A stretch of 64,000 nucleotides of DNA, taken from assembly GCA_963920665.1 (NCBI GenBank), contig OY987265.1:31997001-32061000 (forward strand). Direction: 5' to 3'. The first letter of the stretch is position 1; each line of letters starts with the position of its first letter. A model generated the notes under the pieces. That model was not told the origin of the DNA. It was given only the letters and a program-made list of their open reading frames with translations, and did no database searches. Of the stretch, positions 24,051 to 35,210 are shown piece after piece. The translations under genes and the position numbers were made by a program. The stretch is from Straminergon stramineum. Lineage: Eukaryota > Streptophyta > Bryopsida > Hypnales > Calliergonaceae.

Positions 24051-25818
24051 TTCTTCCTATGTTGGTAATAGTCTACAATACTAGCATGTCATATGTCCCT
24101 TCCAGTGACTCATCATCAATGAGTTTTGGGCTTGTAGGATTGTAGTACCATTCAATGAGTAATCCACATAGCACTTGAAACCTTCTTGGTACATTTTGCT
24201 CTACAATTTTCAGCATTGTAATGTTCGGTAGAGATCACAAAATGTAATCACAATACATCTTCCATCATTGAAAACAAAAAAAATACCTTGTTTGCAGTTT
24301 GTAATTGGAGTTGTCTTTCCTTGTTCCTTCCTCATGTGTCCTCACATTCCAAGATGTGTAATTCCTTCTTCACATGCTCTGCATCAATCATTCACATTTT
24401 TGACAATATCTAGATTGCGGTTCTTAGTCAAGGCTTTCTTGAAAACTTCAATAGCAACCTTGTAGTCCTTGCATGTTTTGGCCAACTTCATCAATGTTGT
24501 ACTCTTTCTTTTGAGAGCTTTTCTAATCAGTTTGCAATCGGCATGCACTGATTTGCTACGTTCCATTGCAATTCATTACCAACAATGCAATCCTCTAACT
24601 GCGGACATCACAATTGGCCTTAGTATGTAAGAAACACAATCACAGCATATGCAACATGTACCAATATTGTTCAAACACGACAATCACTTGGGTGGTCTTG
24701 GAAACGACAACCAACACTATATAGGGTGGTTTTCCAAAAACACACTATCATACATAATATATTCAAGCACCATATTCAATAAATGTAACATGACATAGAT
24801 CTATGTAAATTTAGAACAATTAAACATGTCATTCAAACATAATCCAATGGAACATGGAAGTTCATAGATCCACAAACTAGAGATCAGACGACATGCTCTT
24901 TTTTTGCAACCATCATTTCGGAACTAAACCATTCACTTTGCATTCTCGATATTCAAACTTGCGAGGATTCTAGTAACTTCCAAAATTACACTAATCTTAG
25001 CCAAATGGCTACAATAAATTTTTTTTAACAAACTTGAAATTTGACCTACATTTTTGGTCCAAACATGTTTCCCTACCAAACCTACACACCAAAAAAATTA
25101 GAAGCAATGCAAACAACAATCAGAAACAATGTAGACTCTTGATCCCAACCAATACACACACCCTATAACTCTAGCATCTATGATCACCAAACACTAGCCA
25201 GAACTCAATTAGTGATGACATTGTTGCTTGTACTATTCATAACCATCCGTTGTGCATTAGTCTAAGTGATACAAACTCAACAATTGAGCGAATAAAGACT
25301 CCAAACCCATTCAACACAAATGAGGCTCTCGACAAGAATCTGGAAATGTGATTGTGACCTTGATAAAGCCGAAAGTAAATGCAACAATTGACCTGCTAGA
25401 TTGTGGCATTGGAATTTGCATTTACAAGCATTGAGAGTTCATGAGTGTGCTAAATGTTCTTAGCATATGCCATGAAGTCTATGTTCAAAATAATTGTCTA
25501 TGTGCAAGGTGTTCACAATTCTAGTATAAAAGTAACATGAAATGAAGTTAAAATTAAGACAATCCAGGCATATGTGCAAGCATGCCCAGTACTCGTAAGG
25601 TCGGCTAACTATACTCTAGAAAAACTACAACACAAAATTGTGCACAGTCAAAAACTATGTTGATATTTCCAATAAGGCATGCTACCATATGCACCTTTGT
25701 TGGTTGTATCCATTGTTTGAAGGAAATCCCACTTCTTCAAAAGCCACGGCAATTTCTTCCGGGTGCCATGAATGGATTAGAAGATAATAGGATATTAGAA
25801 TTGGCAAAAACTAATAGG
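24051..25818. other. Intergenic, nothing assigned
   Basis: No terminus for the piggyBac gene to the right was found here, although one would be expected within this stretch if the element were complete. Small open frames lack coding character. Confidence 0.45.
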
Positions 25819-28800
25819 TTAGTGCTCATGATAGGCATAGTAGCACGCTTCACGGCACGTCCATTTATTGCCGCAAGCTTAGCAATCCCATGTTTGCGAG
25901 TGGCCACAAACTATACAAATCCTTTTCAACTTTGAGTAGAAGTGAGAGTGGACACGCGGCAATCTACGGGGTGCACGGTTCTGTGGACGTGTCTCTTTTG
26001 TCGAGCAAATACAACCTCATTTACAAGGCGCTTCCCTACATCAATCTTGAAGGCTAAATGAGGCATGATCCACAATCCAAGGTCCTCCATTTCCTTCATC
26101 TAGGTGACATTGTCGAGTAGAGAGGCCTTGCCTTGGGAAAACGCGGGGCTTCTAGCTGCAACTAGATGTGGTTCAAATAATGGAAGATCCCATGGCCAAA
26201 GTAACAAACATAATAATAAATCCCCCCCAATAATGCCATATGAACCAAAATACTATCACCCTTCCATACACCCCTCCAAAGATGTCATGGAGTCTCAATA
26301 TACCCCATGCATGGTAAAAATTGTAGAAACAAAGTCATATCCTTCATGAACTCCCCTCAAAGAAGTGTCTGATAGTTGATTGAGTGCCACGTTCGCTATA
26401 CAACTCCAAACTAAGAATGTGATATGCCTCTGAAAAGCTAACAAAAATTTCTACAACCTGTCCAAAATTCACTCAAAACTAAGATACTGTCCAACTTTTA
26501 TGATCGGTCAAAGTTCACCCTTCCCAACTCAAAGACAGCTCACCTATACTTCACTCTCAAGCCCATAACTTTTACATACTACCTCCAAATCAAGAAAATA
26601 AACCCATTTTAGAAAGCTAACATAAACATCTACAAGCTCTCTAAGTTTCACTCAAATACAAATCACTGTCCACATTTTATAGCCTTTCAAAACTCACTCA
26701 CTTGAAAACCCGAAAGTATCCCTTCACTCTTTCACTCTCAAGCCCATAACTTCCTCATACTATCTCCAAATCAAGACAATAAACCCATTTTGGAAAGCTA
26801 ACATAAACATCTACAAGCTCCCCAAATTTAACTCAAATACAAATCACTGTACACATTTCACAGCCTTTCAAAACTCACTCACTTGGAAACCCGAAAGTAT
26901 CCCTTCACTCTTTCACTCTCAAGCCCATAACTTTCTCACACTACCTCCAAATCAAGAAAATAAACCCATTTTGAAAAGCTAACATAAACATCTACAAGCT
27001 CTCCAAGTTTCACTCAAACACAAAATACTTTCTACATTTCATAGCCTTTCAAAGCTCACTCTCTTGAAAGTTTGAGGCAGCTTCACAACACCTCACTCCC
27101 AAACTCATAACTTACACATACTAACTCCAAACTTCATGAGTGATAACTTTTTGGAAACACAAAAACAAGATACACAATCTCTCAAAAGTTCATTACCAAA
27201 CTCTCCATGTACAAAGTGCTTTCCCCCCCAAAGTGACGGCTTCCCTAAGCAAACGAGGAGGAGGAAGAAGATTATCCTCAACCTCATCCGCCACCTCAAC
27301 CTCCATGCCATCCACTCAAGTTAGTGGATTTTGGCCACTAAGAAGCCACATGGGCCATAATACCCACATGGGCCACTTCCTCTTCTAGATAAGTCTATCC
27401 ATATCATCTACGTGGATTTCTAATCCATTAAAAATAAAATAAAAATAAGGAAAAAGGTAAAACAAGCTTTACCTTTTGTTTTTACAACTTCAACCTAACT
27501 AACTAACATATTAAAATATCTTCTGGTATAGAAATCAAAGAACTAAATGTTTGTCAAATAGAGGTAAAAAAAAAAGAGTTCAAGTGGAGTATAACCCCAT
27601 TTGTTTCTTGAAACTCTAGAAAAAAAAACCCTCCAATTTAACAAACAATTATGCATTTTCACATAATGAACACATTTACAATACGACAACGTATGCATTG
27701 ACCATAGTTTGATCTACTACAAAATGGAACAACTTGATCTACCATTTGTGACACCGTAACTGAGTAGGGTAGTTACCTCATAGATGGTCCATGGCATCAA
27801 CACCTCTCATGTATTCTACATAAGCTTTGTGCATGGGTGAAGAAGGGATAATTAGTTGACCACGTATACCAAGTATGCGGCGTAACATTGTCACACTAGG
27901 CAACCAAAGTGCCATTGTTGTACTAAGCAAGGTCACTAGTTTTTTGTCATGCCAAGAGATGACTCCTATTTGACAATGAACATGAGTCCTAATAAGCATG
28001 AACCTTCTAACCTCATTATCTAGTTTTCAATACAACCCTCTAAGAAGATTCTTACTAGTACAACACCCTATATTGGTGGTCCATAGTCCTTGAACCATGA
28101 GCTTGTGAAATAAATTCACACAAGCAAATAAATTATCTATCACCAAGTGATGACCCCTATACTCCAACCCTGAAGTCATCCTCTCCACAACATGATACCC
28201 TAGGCCATGTAGACTAGAACCTATACCCTCACCAAAATAGACTTCTATCTTCCATATGAACCTACATTTGGAGCTTGCCAATAACCAGACTTTAATCCCA
28301 AACCTAACAGGTTTATCAAGCACAAATTGCTTAATGAAACAATACCGACCTTTATATGGAACTATGCACTCGTCCATAATTATCTCCCTGTCTAGATTAT
28401 AAATGGCTTGTAACACCATATTGAACATCTCAAGAAGCCATTGTGTTTTCTCAATTCTATCAAATTGTGGATCCTCTACATCTTGGACTACACTATTGTT
28501 GTCTACGAGAATGGAGGCAACTCAAACCTAGACAGAGTCATGACCTATGCAATAAGGTCGCAATACATGAGTTTCTTGCTCTTCATCCAATAGTGTCATC
28601 AATTGGGAAGTTTTTTGCAGCCCGTGAGGACGCATACACCAATCCACCTCCGGATCTCTTCTTGATTGACATCCACCCAACTAGGGCCACCCTTAGTGCG
28701 TGGCAATTCATGTGGCTCACAAGGAAGCACAATATGTGCATATCGGTTTGTTTCTAATACTATTTCATCCAAAGTCTCATCGCTCCAATATGTGTTGAAG

Positions 28801-29115
28801 ACCCGCTCAGGCTATAGGATCCTTTGATTCTGTTCTACTTGAAGGCACTTCAAACTGGGAGTAGGGCTACTGAAGTTATCTCAAGTCCTTACAAAATCAA
28901 CACTATATGAATTCCAGGATGATTTCTTATAGTACGTGGCAAGTTTGTCCATCTCTATGTGGATAGGAGTGAAAGCTTTAGGACACATGCACCATTTTGA
29001 AAACACAACGTCATGGTTGATTCATTCGTCTAATATGTCTACATCAAAATTTGAATCACTACTTTCGACAACATCTTCGAAAGCAAGAAGCTAGTTGCAA
29101 TTGCTGGAATCAACA
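25819..29115 (-). pseudogene. piggyBac-type transposase pseudogene
   Basis: A decayed DDD transposase (PGBD/piggyBac family), readable in pieces on the minus strand. N-terminal: LDEIVLETNRYAHIV near 28770, then HYWMKSKKLMYC near 28600 and DNNSVVQDVEDPQFDRI near 28490. Core frame 28428-28027: first Asp in IIMDECIVPYKGR (codon 28374-28372), second in HLVIDNLFACVNLF (28137-28135). After an in-frame TGA, 27999-27778 holds ISWHDKKLVTLLST and the third Asp in MRGVDAMDHL (27798-27796). The Asp spacings (79 and 113 residues) fit the family. LTR-like copy C then interrupts the frame at 27688-26111; beyond it come HLAFKIDVGKRLVNEVVFAR (~26065) and a C-terminal Cys/His domain (RICIVCGH...ACGNKW...YHEH, ~25915-25820) ending at TAA 25819-25821. 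Breaks include several stops (TGG to TAG or TGA type) and at least two frameshifts. It would have cut and pasted DNA at TTAA sites; now inactive. Confidence 0.85.
26111..27688 (+). mobile_element. LTR-like repeat copy C inside the piggyBac gene
   Basis: It starts TGTCGAGTAGAGAGGCC and ends ATACGACA, so the ends form a 5-bp inverted pair TGTCG/CGACA around a TG...CA unit. Flanks are acat (26107-26110) and acgt (27689-27692), a 4-bp duplication with one CpG-type transition. It splits the piggyBac frame exactly between NAYV and VT.MKEMEDLG. The interior carries 181 bp tandem subrepeats opening 'tcactctcaagcccataact' at 26551, 26732, 26913 and 27093. With no internal retroelement genes it is best read as a solo LTR. 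Confidence 0.7.
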
Positions 29116-29219
29116 GCAGCAGTTCTATATATAAGATCCTCATCTCCCTCATGATCACTTTCTATGTCACCGACATGCAAGTATTTTGGTAGGCTGAAGC
29201 TTACCTTTGGGAAGGTGCT

Positions 29220-30095
29220 TCACGCTATGGAGTCTTGGGTATCATCTATGCCCTCCTCATCTAATAGAACATCATAATCTACAATAGGCTCACTAGGAGG
29301 CTCTGGTGCAATTCTCGGATTGTTGTCAACAACATACTCTATCAATCTCGAGCCTGGCCCCATCTTGACTATGTCATCTACATTGCCGTTCATGCCTACT
29401 GATCCTTCACCCATGAACTCCAATTGAGTCTCTAGTGTAGTAGGGAATACTACGGGTTCAGGTATAGGAAAACAATGTTAGCGCTTCACCCAACCATAAC
29501 CGTGGCCACTGTTGCTACCCATAGCGCGTGATTGGGGCATAAGGGCAATGCGCACATTAGACTTGTCCATGTAATACTCATTGGGAAAGTTGCCTAGTTC
29601 ACAAACGACTTTCTTCTTTCCAGTCCCATTGTCCACACCTTTGCCAATGACATGTCCTTGTGTCTAGGTTGGCATCTAGCTTGTATGGAAGGATGATTCA
29701 AATAAGAAGCATTTAGGAACCAACACAACCCAGCCTGCTTGTGCGGAACTCCAATCTCTGTCAATTCCACAAAACTATGTTGGCATTTCTCCAATGATAA
29801 CATTTGTCGATTTCTCTGTCAGGAACGTTCTATCGGGATGTGTACTTCCAAAGCCAGACACCTTTTGAATGGTCTCGATAGACATCCATGTGTGCTCCCG
29901 AAAGATGCTATCCCACAAATTGATATTCCTCGTCTCCATAATCCCCACTACGTGTTGCGATTCTGGTGCTATACTATTGGTGAATACCTTGTGATCTTCT
30001 TCTTGAAAAGGAGAGAGAACTTCCCAGATGAAGCCATCGTTTTCTCTTTTCTGGTTGTACTCTAGAAGTTTTGCCACCTTTAACCATGTGAACAC
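29220..30095 (-). pseudogene. Upstream part of the piggyBac transcription unit (N-terminal remnants)
   Basis: Several minus-strand coding-like blocks lie directly upstream of the transposase core. 30095-29775 gives a frame with KLLEYNQKRENDGFIWEVLS. About 29635-29480 reads a Lys/Gly-rich stretch, then CELGNFPNEYYMDKSNVRIA, SRAMG and YGWVKR. 29423-29220 is acidic (VDYDVLLDEEGIDDTQD), as piggyBac N-termini often are. The frames are offset and contain stops, so introns or frameshifts separate them. Their link to the transposase is inferred from strand, order and adjacency; no domain here is diagnostic on its own. Confidence 0.4.
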
Positions 30096-30386
30096 CCCCT
30101 TTGTTTGATTAGGGATGATGGGGGGTGCAATCCACTTCTTTGACTTCTTCTCCTTTGTGAAGACTCCTTTTCCCTTCTAGTCCCTCCTCCATCTACCATT
30201 CCTCCCCCTTGCTGCACATTCCAGAACAAAAGAAGTCAATATCCATCTTCAAGGCTCCAAGACCCCCTCATCTTGTCAACAATTGATGTTGTAACGACTT
30301 CACTTTAAATCCATGAACCTCACAATTCAAAAGAAGACCATCATGAGCCTTAGAAGATGATTATTGTAATAATAGAAAGAACTCTG

Positions 30387-31082
30387 TTACAATAGATTTT
30401 CAATACACCAAATGATGAAGTAAGAGGACATACGTTGTGAACATATGCCTAAGTCAAGTGGAGGAGGGCCAATGTCGTTTGGTGAGTGGTTGGTCGGCAT
30501 TGGAGTGGAATGCGTTATAAGAATGTCAACCTGCAATGGTAACCTTGTTTTCTTCCTCGGTTGTCTTGATTTTCTTAGAAGGGTCACTATTGCTCCCTCT
30601 ATATGGATGTGGCTTCCTTTGAGTAGGTTGGGTACCTTCTTGGTCCATGATTGGTGAACTCGTTTTGGCTTGGGAGGTGCTTGGACATTCAACAACCCAA
30701 CCTCGCTCAGTGCCATCCATTGTGTGATGATCGCCTCTTCCCCATTTGAAGCCTAAATTCAAAGTAAGGAATTAATACACAAGCGGTTCAAAGACAAAGG
30801 ATGTTAATATCAAGGACAATGTTTATACAAAGCAAGAATATGATAGTGAGTTGAATCCGTGAATGTTCCCATAGATGTACTAGGTTTTTGCTCCTGTACT
30901 TCAAAGCAGACTTCAATTTCTTCATAATTGGCACATTCTCTTGGTTCATCGCATGCTGCAAATTGGATTGCCATTGGAGCTTGTCTCATCCATCCAACTC
31001 TTGTTGGAAAACATTCATAAAGTAGATGAGGTTTGCATTTACAAGTGGCCTGTGTTGTTTCACATGTGAGAAATGGTTCCAT
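30387..31082 (-). pseudogene. Unidentified coding-like blocks upstream of piggyBac
   Basis: Two minus-strand blocks are seen. 31082-30810 encodes a Cys-containing segment (MEPFLTCETTQATCKCKPHL, later EVCFEVQEQKPSTS). 30762-30387 has overlapping open frames rich in Lys/Pro/Ser (for example PKPKRVHQSWTKKVPNLLKG and SKKIKTTEEENK), which look like nuclear-localised basic tails. They could be 5' exons of the piggyBac gene or a separate decayed transposon gene. Confidence 0.3.
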
Positions 31083-31362
31083 TAGGGGGAATTATGGACC
31101 TAGCAATTCAAGACACATTGCAATGACTTTCAAACAAAGCATCCCTAAATCCTAAACCAATTCAATGACACTTAGGTCAATGCATCCCATAGAGCATTCC
31201 TAATGCACTAATTATAGAAATTCAGTTAGGGTAGTCCTTCAGATGAATTTCATGCTTCATGTTAGAAAAACAAGTCACTAGAATGTTGTAATACATGAAC
31301 TGCAATGAAAGAATAGGGTTCACTATAGCAGGGCTTGAAACACAATTCATGAGACTTATTTG

Positions 31363-31599
31363 CACTATAAGAAACCCGCATCTTAGATGACATTTTGAAA
31401 TTTTCTTAGACGGATTTTAGGTGACATCAAGAAAAACAACTTATGTTTTTTTTTCAATAATCACATCCAATATAACATCTAGATGTTATGTTGGACATGA
31501 TTATTGAAAAAAAAAACACAAATTGTTTTTCTCAATGTCACCTAAAATCCATTTGAAAAAATTACTAAACGTCACCTAAGATGCGATTTTCTTATAGTG
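31363..31599. mobile_element. CACTA-type foldback MITE, 237 bp
   Basis: The termini are CACTATAAGAAA and the inverted TTTCTTATAGTG. The arms pair further in ('catcttag.tgac', 'ggattttaggtgacat', 'tcaataatcac.tccaa') around a small central palindrome (catctagatg), so almost the entire element is a hairpin. It is flanked by an exact ttg duplication (31360-31362 and 31600-31602). It is non-coding. Confidence 0.9.
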
Positions 31600-33439
31600 T
31601 TGTGTCGGCAAATGCATGTCCAAAGTTGGGTCATCCCTCCGTGGCCACGCCCATACGAGCTTCTTCATCACCAATTGCCAAACTTGGATAAATCTCTTGC
31701 CGCAAGATGTCATTCATGAATGTTGGAAAATGATGTCACTCACACTATCCTAGCAATTTCACTGAGTGCCTATACTACAAGTATCGTTGGTGATCCTGTG
31801 GTGCAAAAGTCCCACGTTGATTCCAAGTGCTAGGTCATGGTTGAGACTCCAAGAATGCAGGATCACACAAGTGTATAACCTTCTGAATCAATGCCTCTAA
31901 GACACCTTGCACCCAAAACCAACGTTAAAGAACTACCCGGCCCCCAAGATTGTTGTCGGTGTTTTTGTTCATGACATCCCCATCTTCCATGTACAAATTT
32001 TAATAGGCAATTTACCTCAATTTCAATGTGACAACTCCCTCACCTTGATCTACATTGGTAAGCAAATTGTCAGCTCTCTATATAGTCCCACACCACAATC
32101 TTGAGCTCCATTGCATCTCCAAGCTCCCATGAAAATTACCCTAAATCCAGGTTGCCCTCTAAAACAATGTCACAATTTGTTGGCGGCTGCCTTCCAGTTG
32201 CTCCCTAATTCCCTTGCTTCAAGAACCTATAAAAAAATGCACCACTTTCTTTGCTAATCCCTTGAAGAAGGAGTTGGTTTAGGATCCAAGAAAACATCTT
32301 CTTTGTCATGTCACCACCGAGTATACCTCCAACTGCTGCCAACCGATTTAGCAAGTTTTGCATGACTTCAACAAACTATGTACCCTATCTTCTCTGCAAT
32401 ACCTTGATCCACCTTGTAGAATGCCTTGTATCCAAGTCAATACGCTAGAAAATCTTTTCTCCTAGGTAAGACAAGTGTATACTAAGGATTTTTTTTTCTC
32501 CTAAATTTTCTTCTTCCCTTTGCCATCAATATTCTAGTTACATGTATTTTCAATTAGGATTCAAACCATCTTGAAATAGCATGGTTTCTTGAACCGTAGG
32601 CTAATTCTGCTTGTCACATGGAAAAGGGGTTAAGCTTAGAGCAGACTACCATATGTGTTGTACAAAGTGCTGGCAAGTTTTTAAGTTGGACCCATGTTTT
32701 TCTGTCAAAGAAAAATAGAATCTATGGTCTTATTGGTCTAAGCATACTCTTGCAAGTGAAGTCTTTGACAAACATTTGTTTGTGTTACCTAAAAATATTA
32801 TTTGTGTCGAAAGCAAGTGTCCATCAATATTTGATGTCACACATGCAGTAATTTGTTGTTTGTCTTACATTCCAGTGAATTTTTTTTTGAAACTTGGAGT
32901 TTATTCTAAGAAGAAAACCAAAAACAAACGACCAAAAGCCAAGGGCCAAGCCTTGGAGAAAAGACCACTATCAAACCAACACCAAGATGGTAAACAATAT
33001 TTCAACAAATTTCCACAAGTGGGACCATTCCAATGACTTTGATGTCCTTTGAGCCATTTTCTCTAAGGTACGTTCTCTAGACATTGGTACTAAATGTATT
33101 CCTGTTGTATGACCATTCAAAGCTTTAAGCTTCATAGTTCATACCATAAAATTATAATATACTCAAATTGTAATATGCAAGCTACTGAAAGTTGAAAACC
33201 TAGTTGAAGTAGTTGAAAAGACCTAAACCTAGAAGTTGCAATGAAAAGAAGAACACCAAGAAACCATAGAAAAAAAATCCAAAAAACACCAAACGAGAGA
33301 AAATTAGAACGTGGGAATGCCAAAACACTAGAAAAATAATTTTCACTTTCCAAAACTCTTTGCGTTGTCCTGTTGTAATTCGGTACATATTGTAAAAACA
33401 TATTATTATATGTTTTGTTCAATAACTTCATAGTGATGC
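31600..33439. other. Intergenic with one short coding-like stretch
   Basis: Apart from the 57-codon stretch at 32205-32375, no gene, paired termini or array was recognised. Confidence 0.45.
32205..32375 (-). pseudogene. Short coding-like stretch, unidentified
   Basis: A minus-strand frame reads 56 residues (FVEVMQNLLNRLAAVGGILG through SGAFFYRFLKQGN) to a TAG. It has no ATG at its left edge and no recognisable domain. The hydrophobic-glycine composition is protein-like; it may be an exon or a transposon fragment. Confidence 0.25.
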
Positions 33440-33556
33440 TATGAGGTTGAGAAGCTTAAAGGTGACGTTGTCCTACGAAGATGTATAAGTAGATGGGTTT
33501 GCCTTAAACCTTCATTCAACCTTATTAGTAAGTTTGTTTTCTACTTTGTAGTTCAA

Positions 33557-33994
33557 ATGTCGAATTGGAGGGGTTTTTCTGAGTCTCAAGATGAAGAGCC
33601 TCAATCGGACGTTGAATTTGAGCTTGAGCTTTCACAACTACCGGATCAACTTCTTTTATCGCAAGATTTTAGACGTCCTCGAGAAGAAGCCGGACCGTCT
33701 CGACCACCAAAACAACCTCATGTGGAGCAATGATGGCATGGTAATTTTGATGCTGATGCTCGAGCGTTGGTGATCTTGCTTCAAATTAGATGTGTTAAAC
33801 CAAGCACTCATGAAGTGAAGTTTGAGGCAAGTTCTGAAGGCAAGAACAATGATCAATATTTTTGTATGGTTCAGCCTGTAGAGGGTAGTCGTGGCCACCA
33901 ACGATGGTTAGAAGGGCTTGTCAACCCTTTGACAAAGGTTGAGTGTGCAAAATATGTTGCCACTACCGTCAAATGCATTTTCAAGTTTCTTTAA
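33557..33994 (+). pseudogene. Small acidic protein frame of the unclassified element, one in-frame TGA
   Basis: From ATG at 33557 one frame of 145 codons reads through a single TGA at 33731-33733. The N-terminal part is acidic (SESQDEEPQSDVEFELELSQ), the middle Pro/Arg-rich (RRPREEAGPSRPPKQP), and the part after the TGA is more globular (NNDQYFCMVQPVEG, then GHQRWLEGLVNP). A second, more decayed copy at 37375-37560 and 38476-38560 preserves QDEEPQ and the H.HWLER/QRWLEG region, so the frame is a real shared sequence. I do not recognise the family. Confidence 0.45.
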
Positions 33995-34379
33995 ATGGAG
34001 TGAAACTTTAATTCGAACTTTGTTTTTTACCTCTAGTTGATATTTGTTAAGTTTTAGTTCTTATAGTTATATTTTGAATGTTTATTGAAATCACAGTGGG
34101 TGATTGTATTTACCAAAAGTAAAATTGGAATTAGAATTTTAGTTAAGAAGGACTACGATTTGGAGTGAATGGAAATGGGAAAGTGATTAGAATATTAGGT
34201 GGGACTTGGTAGGGATATGGGCTGAAGTGCCCCACCTCTCACCTTAGACGAGGAGGAAAAGGTGGGATGAGGAATCTTAGGGAAGTAAGTAGTGTGTTGG
34301 TTGTCAGGGTTTAGGAGGCAGATTTTGATTTGATGTAGCTCATTGAGCATTGATCTTTTAGATTAGAAACTTTGGCATC

Positions 34380-35200
34380 TGATTTTTTGTGATGTGACCT
34401 TTTCAAATTGTGCTTGAAAGTTAAATTTGGACTTGTGAATCAAAAGTTATAGAGTTTTGAAGTTAAAAAGACCCGAGGCTCTCCATTGAGAAGAGCAAAG
34501 GCTTCTTTGAGCCATAACTTTTGAAGTAATTCTCAAATTGTCTTCATATTTGGAAGGAGTGTATACCATTGTAGTATCTTTCTAAAAAATCATCACTCAT
34601 CTGATTTGAAGCTTAGAGGAGAAAGTTATAAGGAGTTGAAGGTTTGGAGGAAAGTTGAGATTCGGGAGAAGTAAGGCCGAAACTTGTGGCGTCTACAACT
34701 TTGGATTTCTTTTTTATATAACTTCAAAAGTTTTTAAAGAGTTATTTTGTAAAATCTTCTATTCATAATGAGTTCATTTACTTGATTTGGACTCATATTG
34801 AAAAAGTTATGAATTGTGAAAGATAGGAGGGTGGGCTGCCTTCATAGTTTAGAAAACCAAGACTTTGTTCCTCATTAACTTTTGAACAGAGTTTTAGTTT
34901 CTTAAAAAACTTTTTCAAGTTGTAAATATCAGTGTTAGGATTTTAAATTGCTATCACACTTGCAATTTGGATTTGTAGTTCAAAAGTTATAAAAGATTAT
35001 AGAGGTAGTAGTTGGTTGCCAAGGGAATTAAGAAACCTCTACTTTGCACTCTAATAACTTTTGGATAGTAGTTTAGTTAGACTTGAAATTTGAAAGGTAT
35101 CTTTCTTGTGAAGTTAGCTTTCCAAAATCTTGTTACACTAAGCATTTAGAGACTTAAGCCATCTGTGGCATTAGGGAGAAGGTCACTGCTAGTGTGGAGA
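34380..35200. repeat. Degenerate ~181 bp-period array
   Basis: The word 'aaagttat' occurs at about 34440, 34620, 34800 and 34984, steps of 180-184 bp, each preceded by 'tgaatcaa' or similar. A second set on the other strand ('ataacttttga') sits at about 34502, 34876 and 35048. Unit identity is low, so only the period and the core word are obvious. Confidence 0.55.
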
Positions 35201-35210
35201 GTAGTTCTTT

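Larger units (their letters stand above)
33440..35210 (+). mobile_element. Unclassified element, copy 1 (ORF plus 181 bp-period tail)
   Basis: Homology to 37260-39910 covers a leader, the acidic-protein frame at 33557-33994, the phrase after its stop ('tttc.aaatggagtga') and a tail of degenerate ~181 bp units. Two dispersed copies with the same order of parts indicate a mobile unit. Termini were not resolved, so the edges are approximate. Possible classes are a non-autonomous LTR element or a DNA transposon carrying an accessory gene. Confidence 0.45.

Noticed and set aside
16727..26110. Copies B and C as LTRs of a 12 kb element
   Set aside because: Copy C is inserted in a piggyBac gene that continues on both sides, so its flanks are not retroelement sequence.
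16139..27311. Similar small minus-strand proteins at 16139-16354 and 27105-27311 (MAWRLRW...)
   Set aside because: They look conserved only because both lie in copies of one LTR-like repeat; in copy A the frame is not kept.
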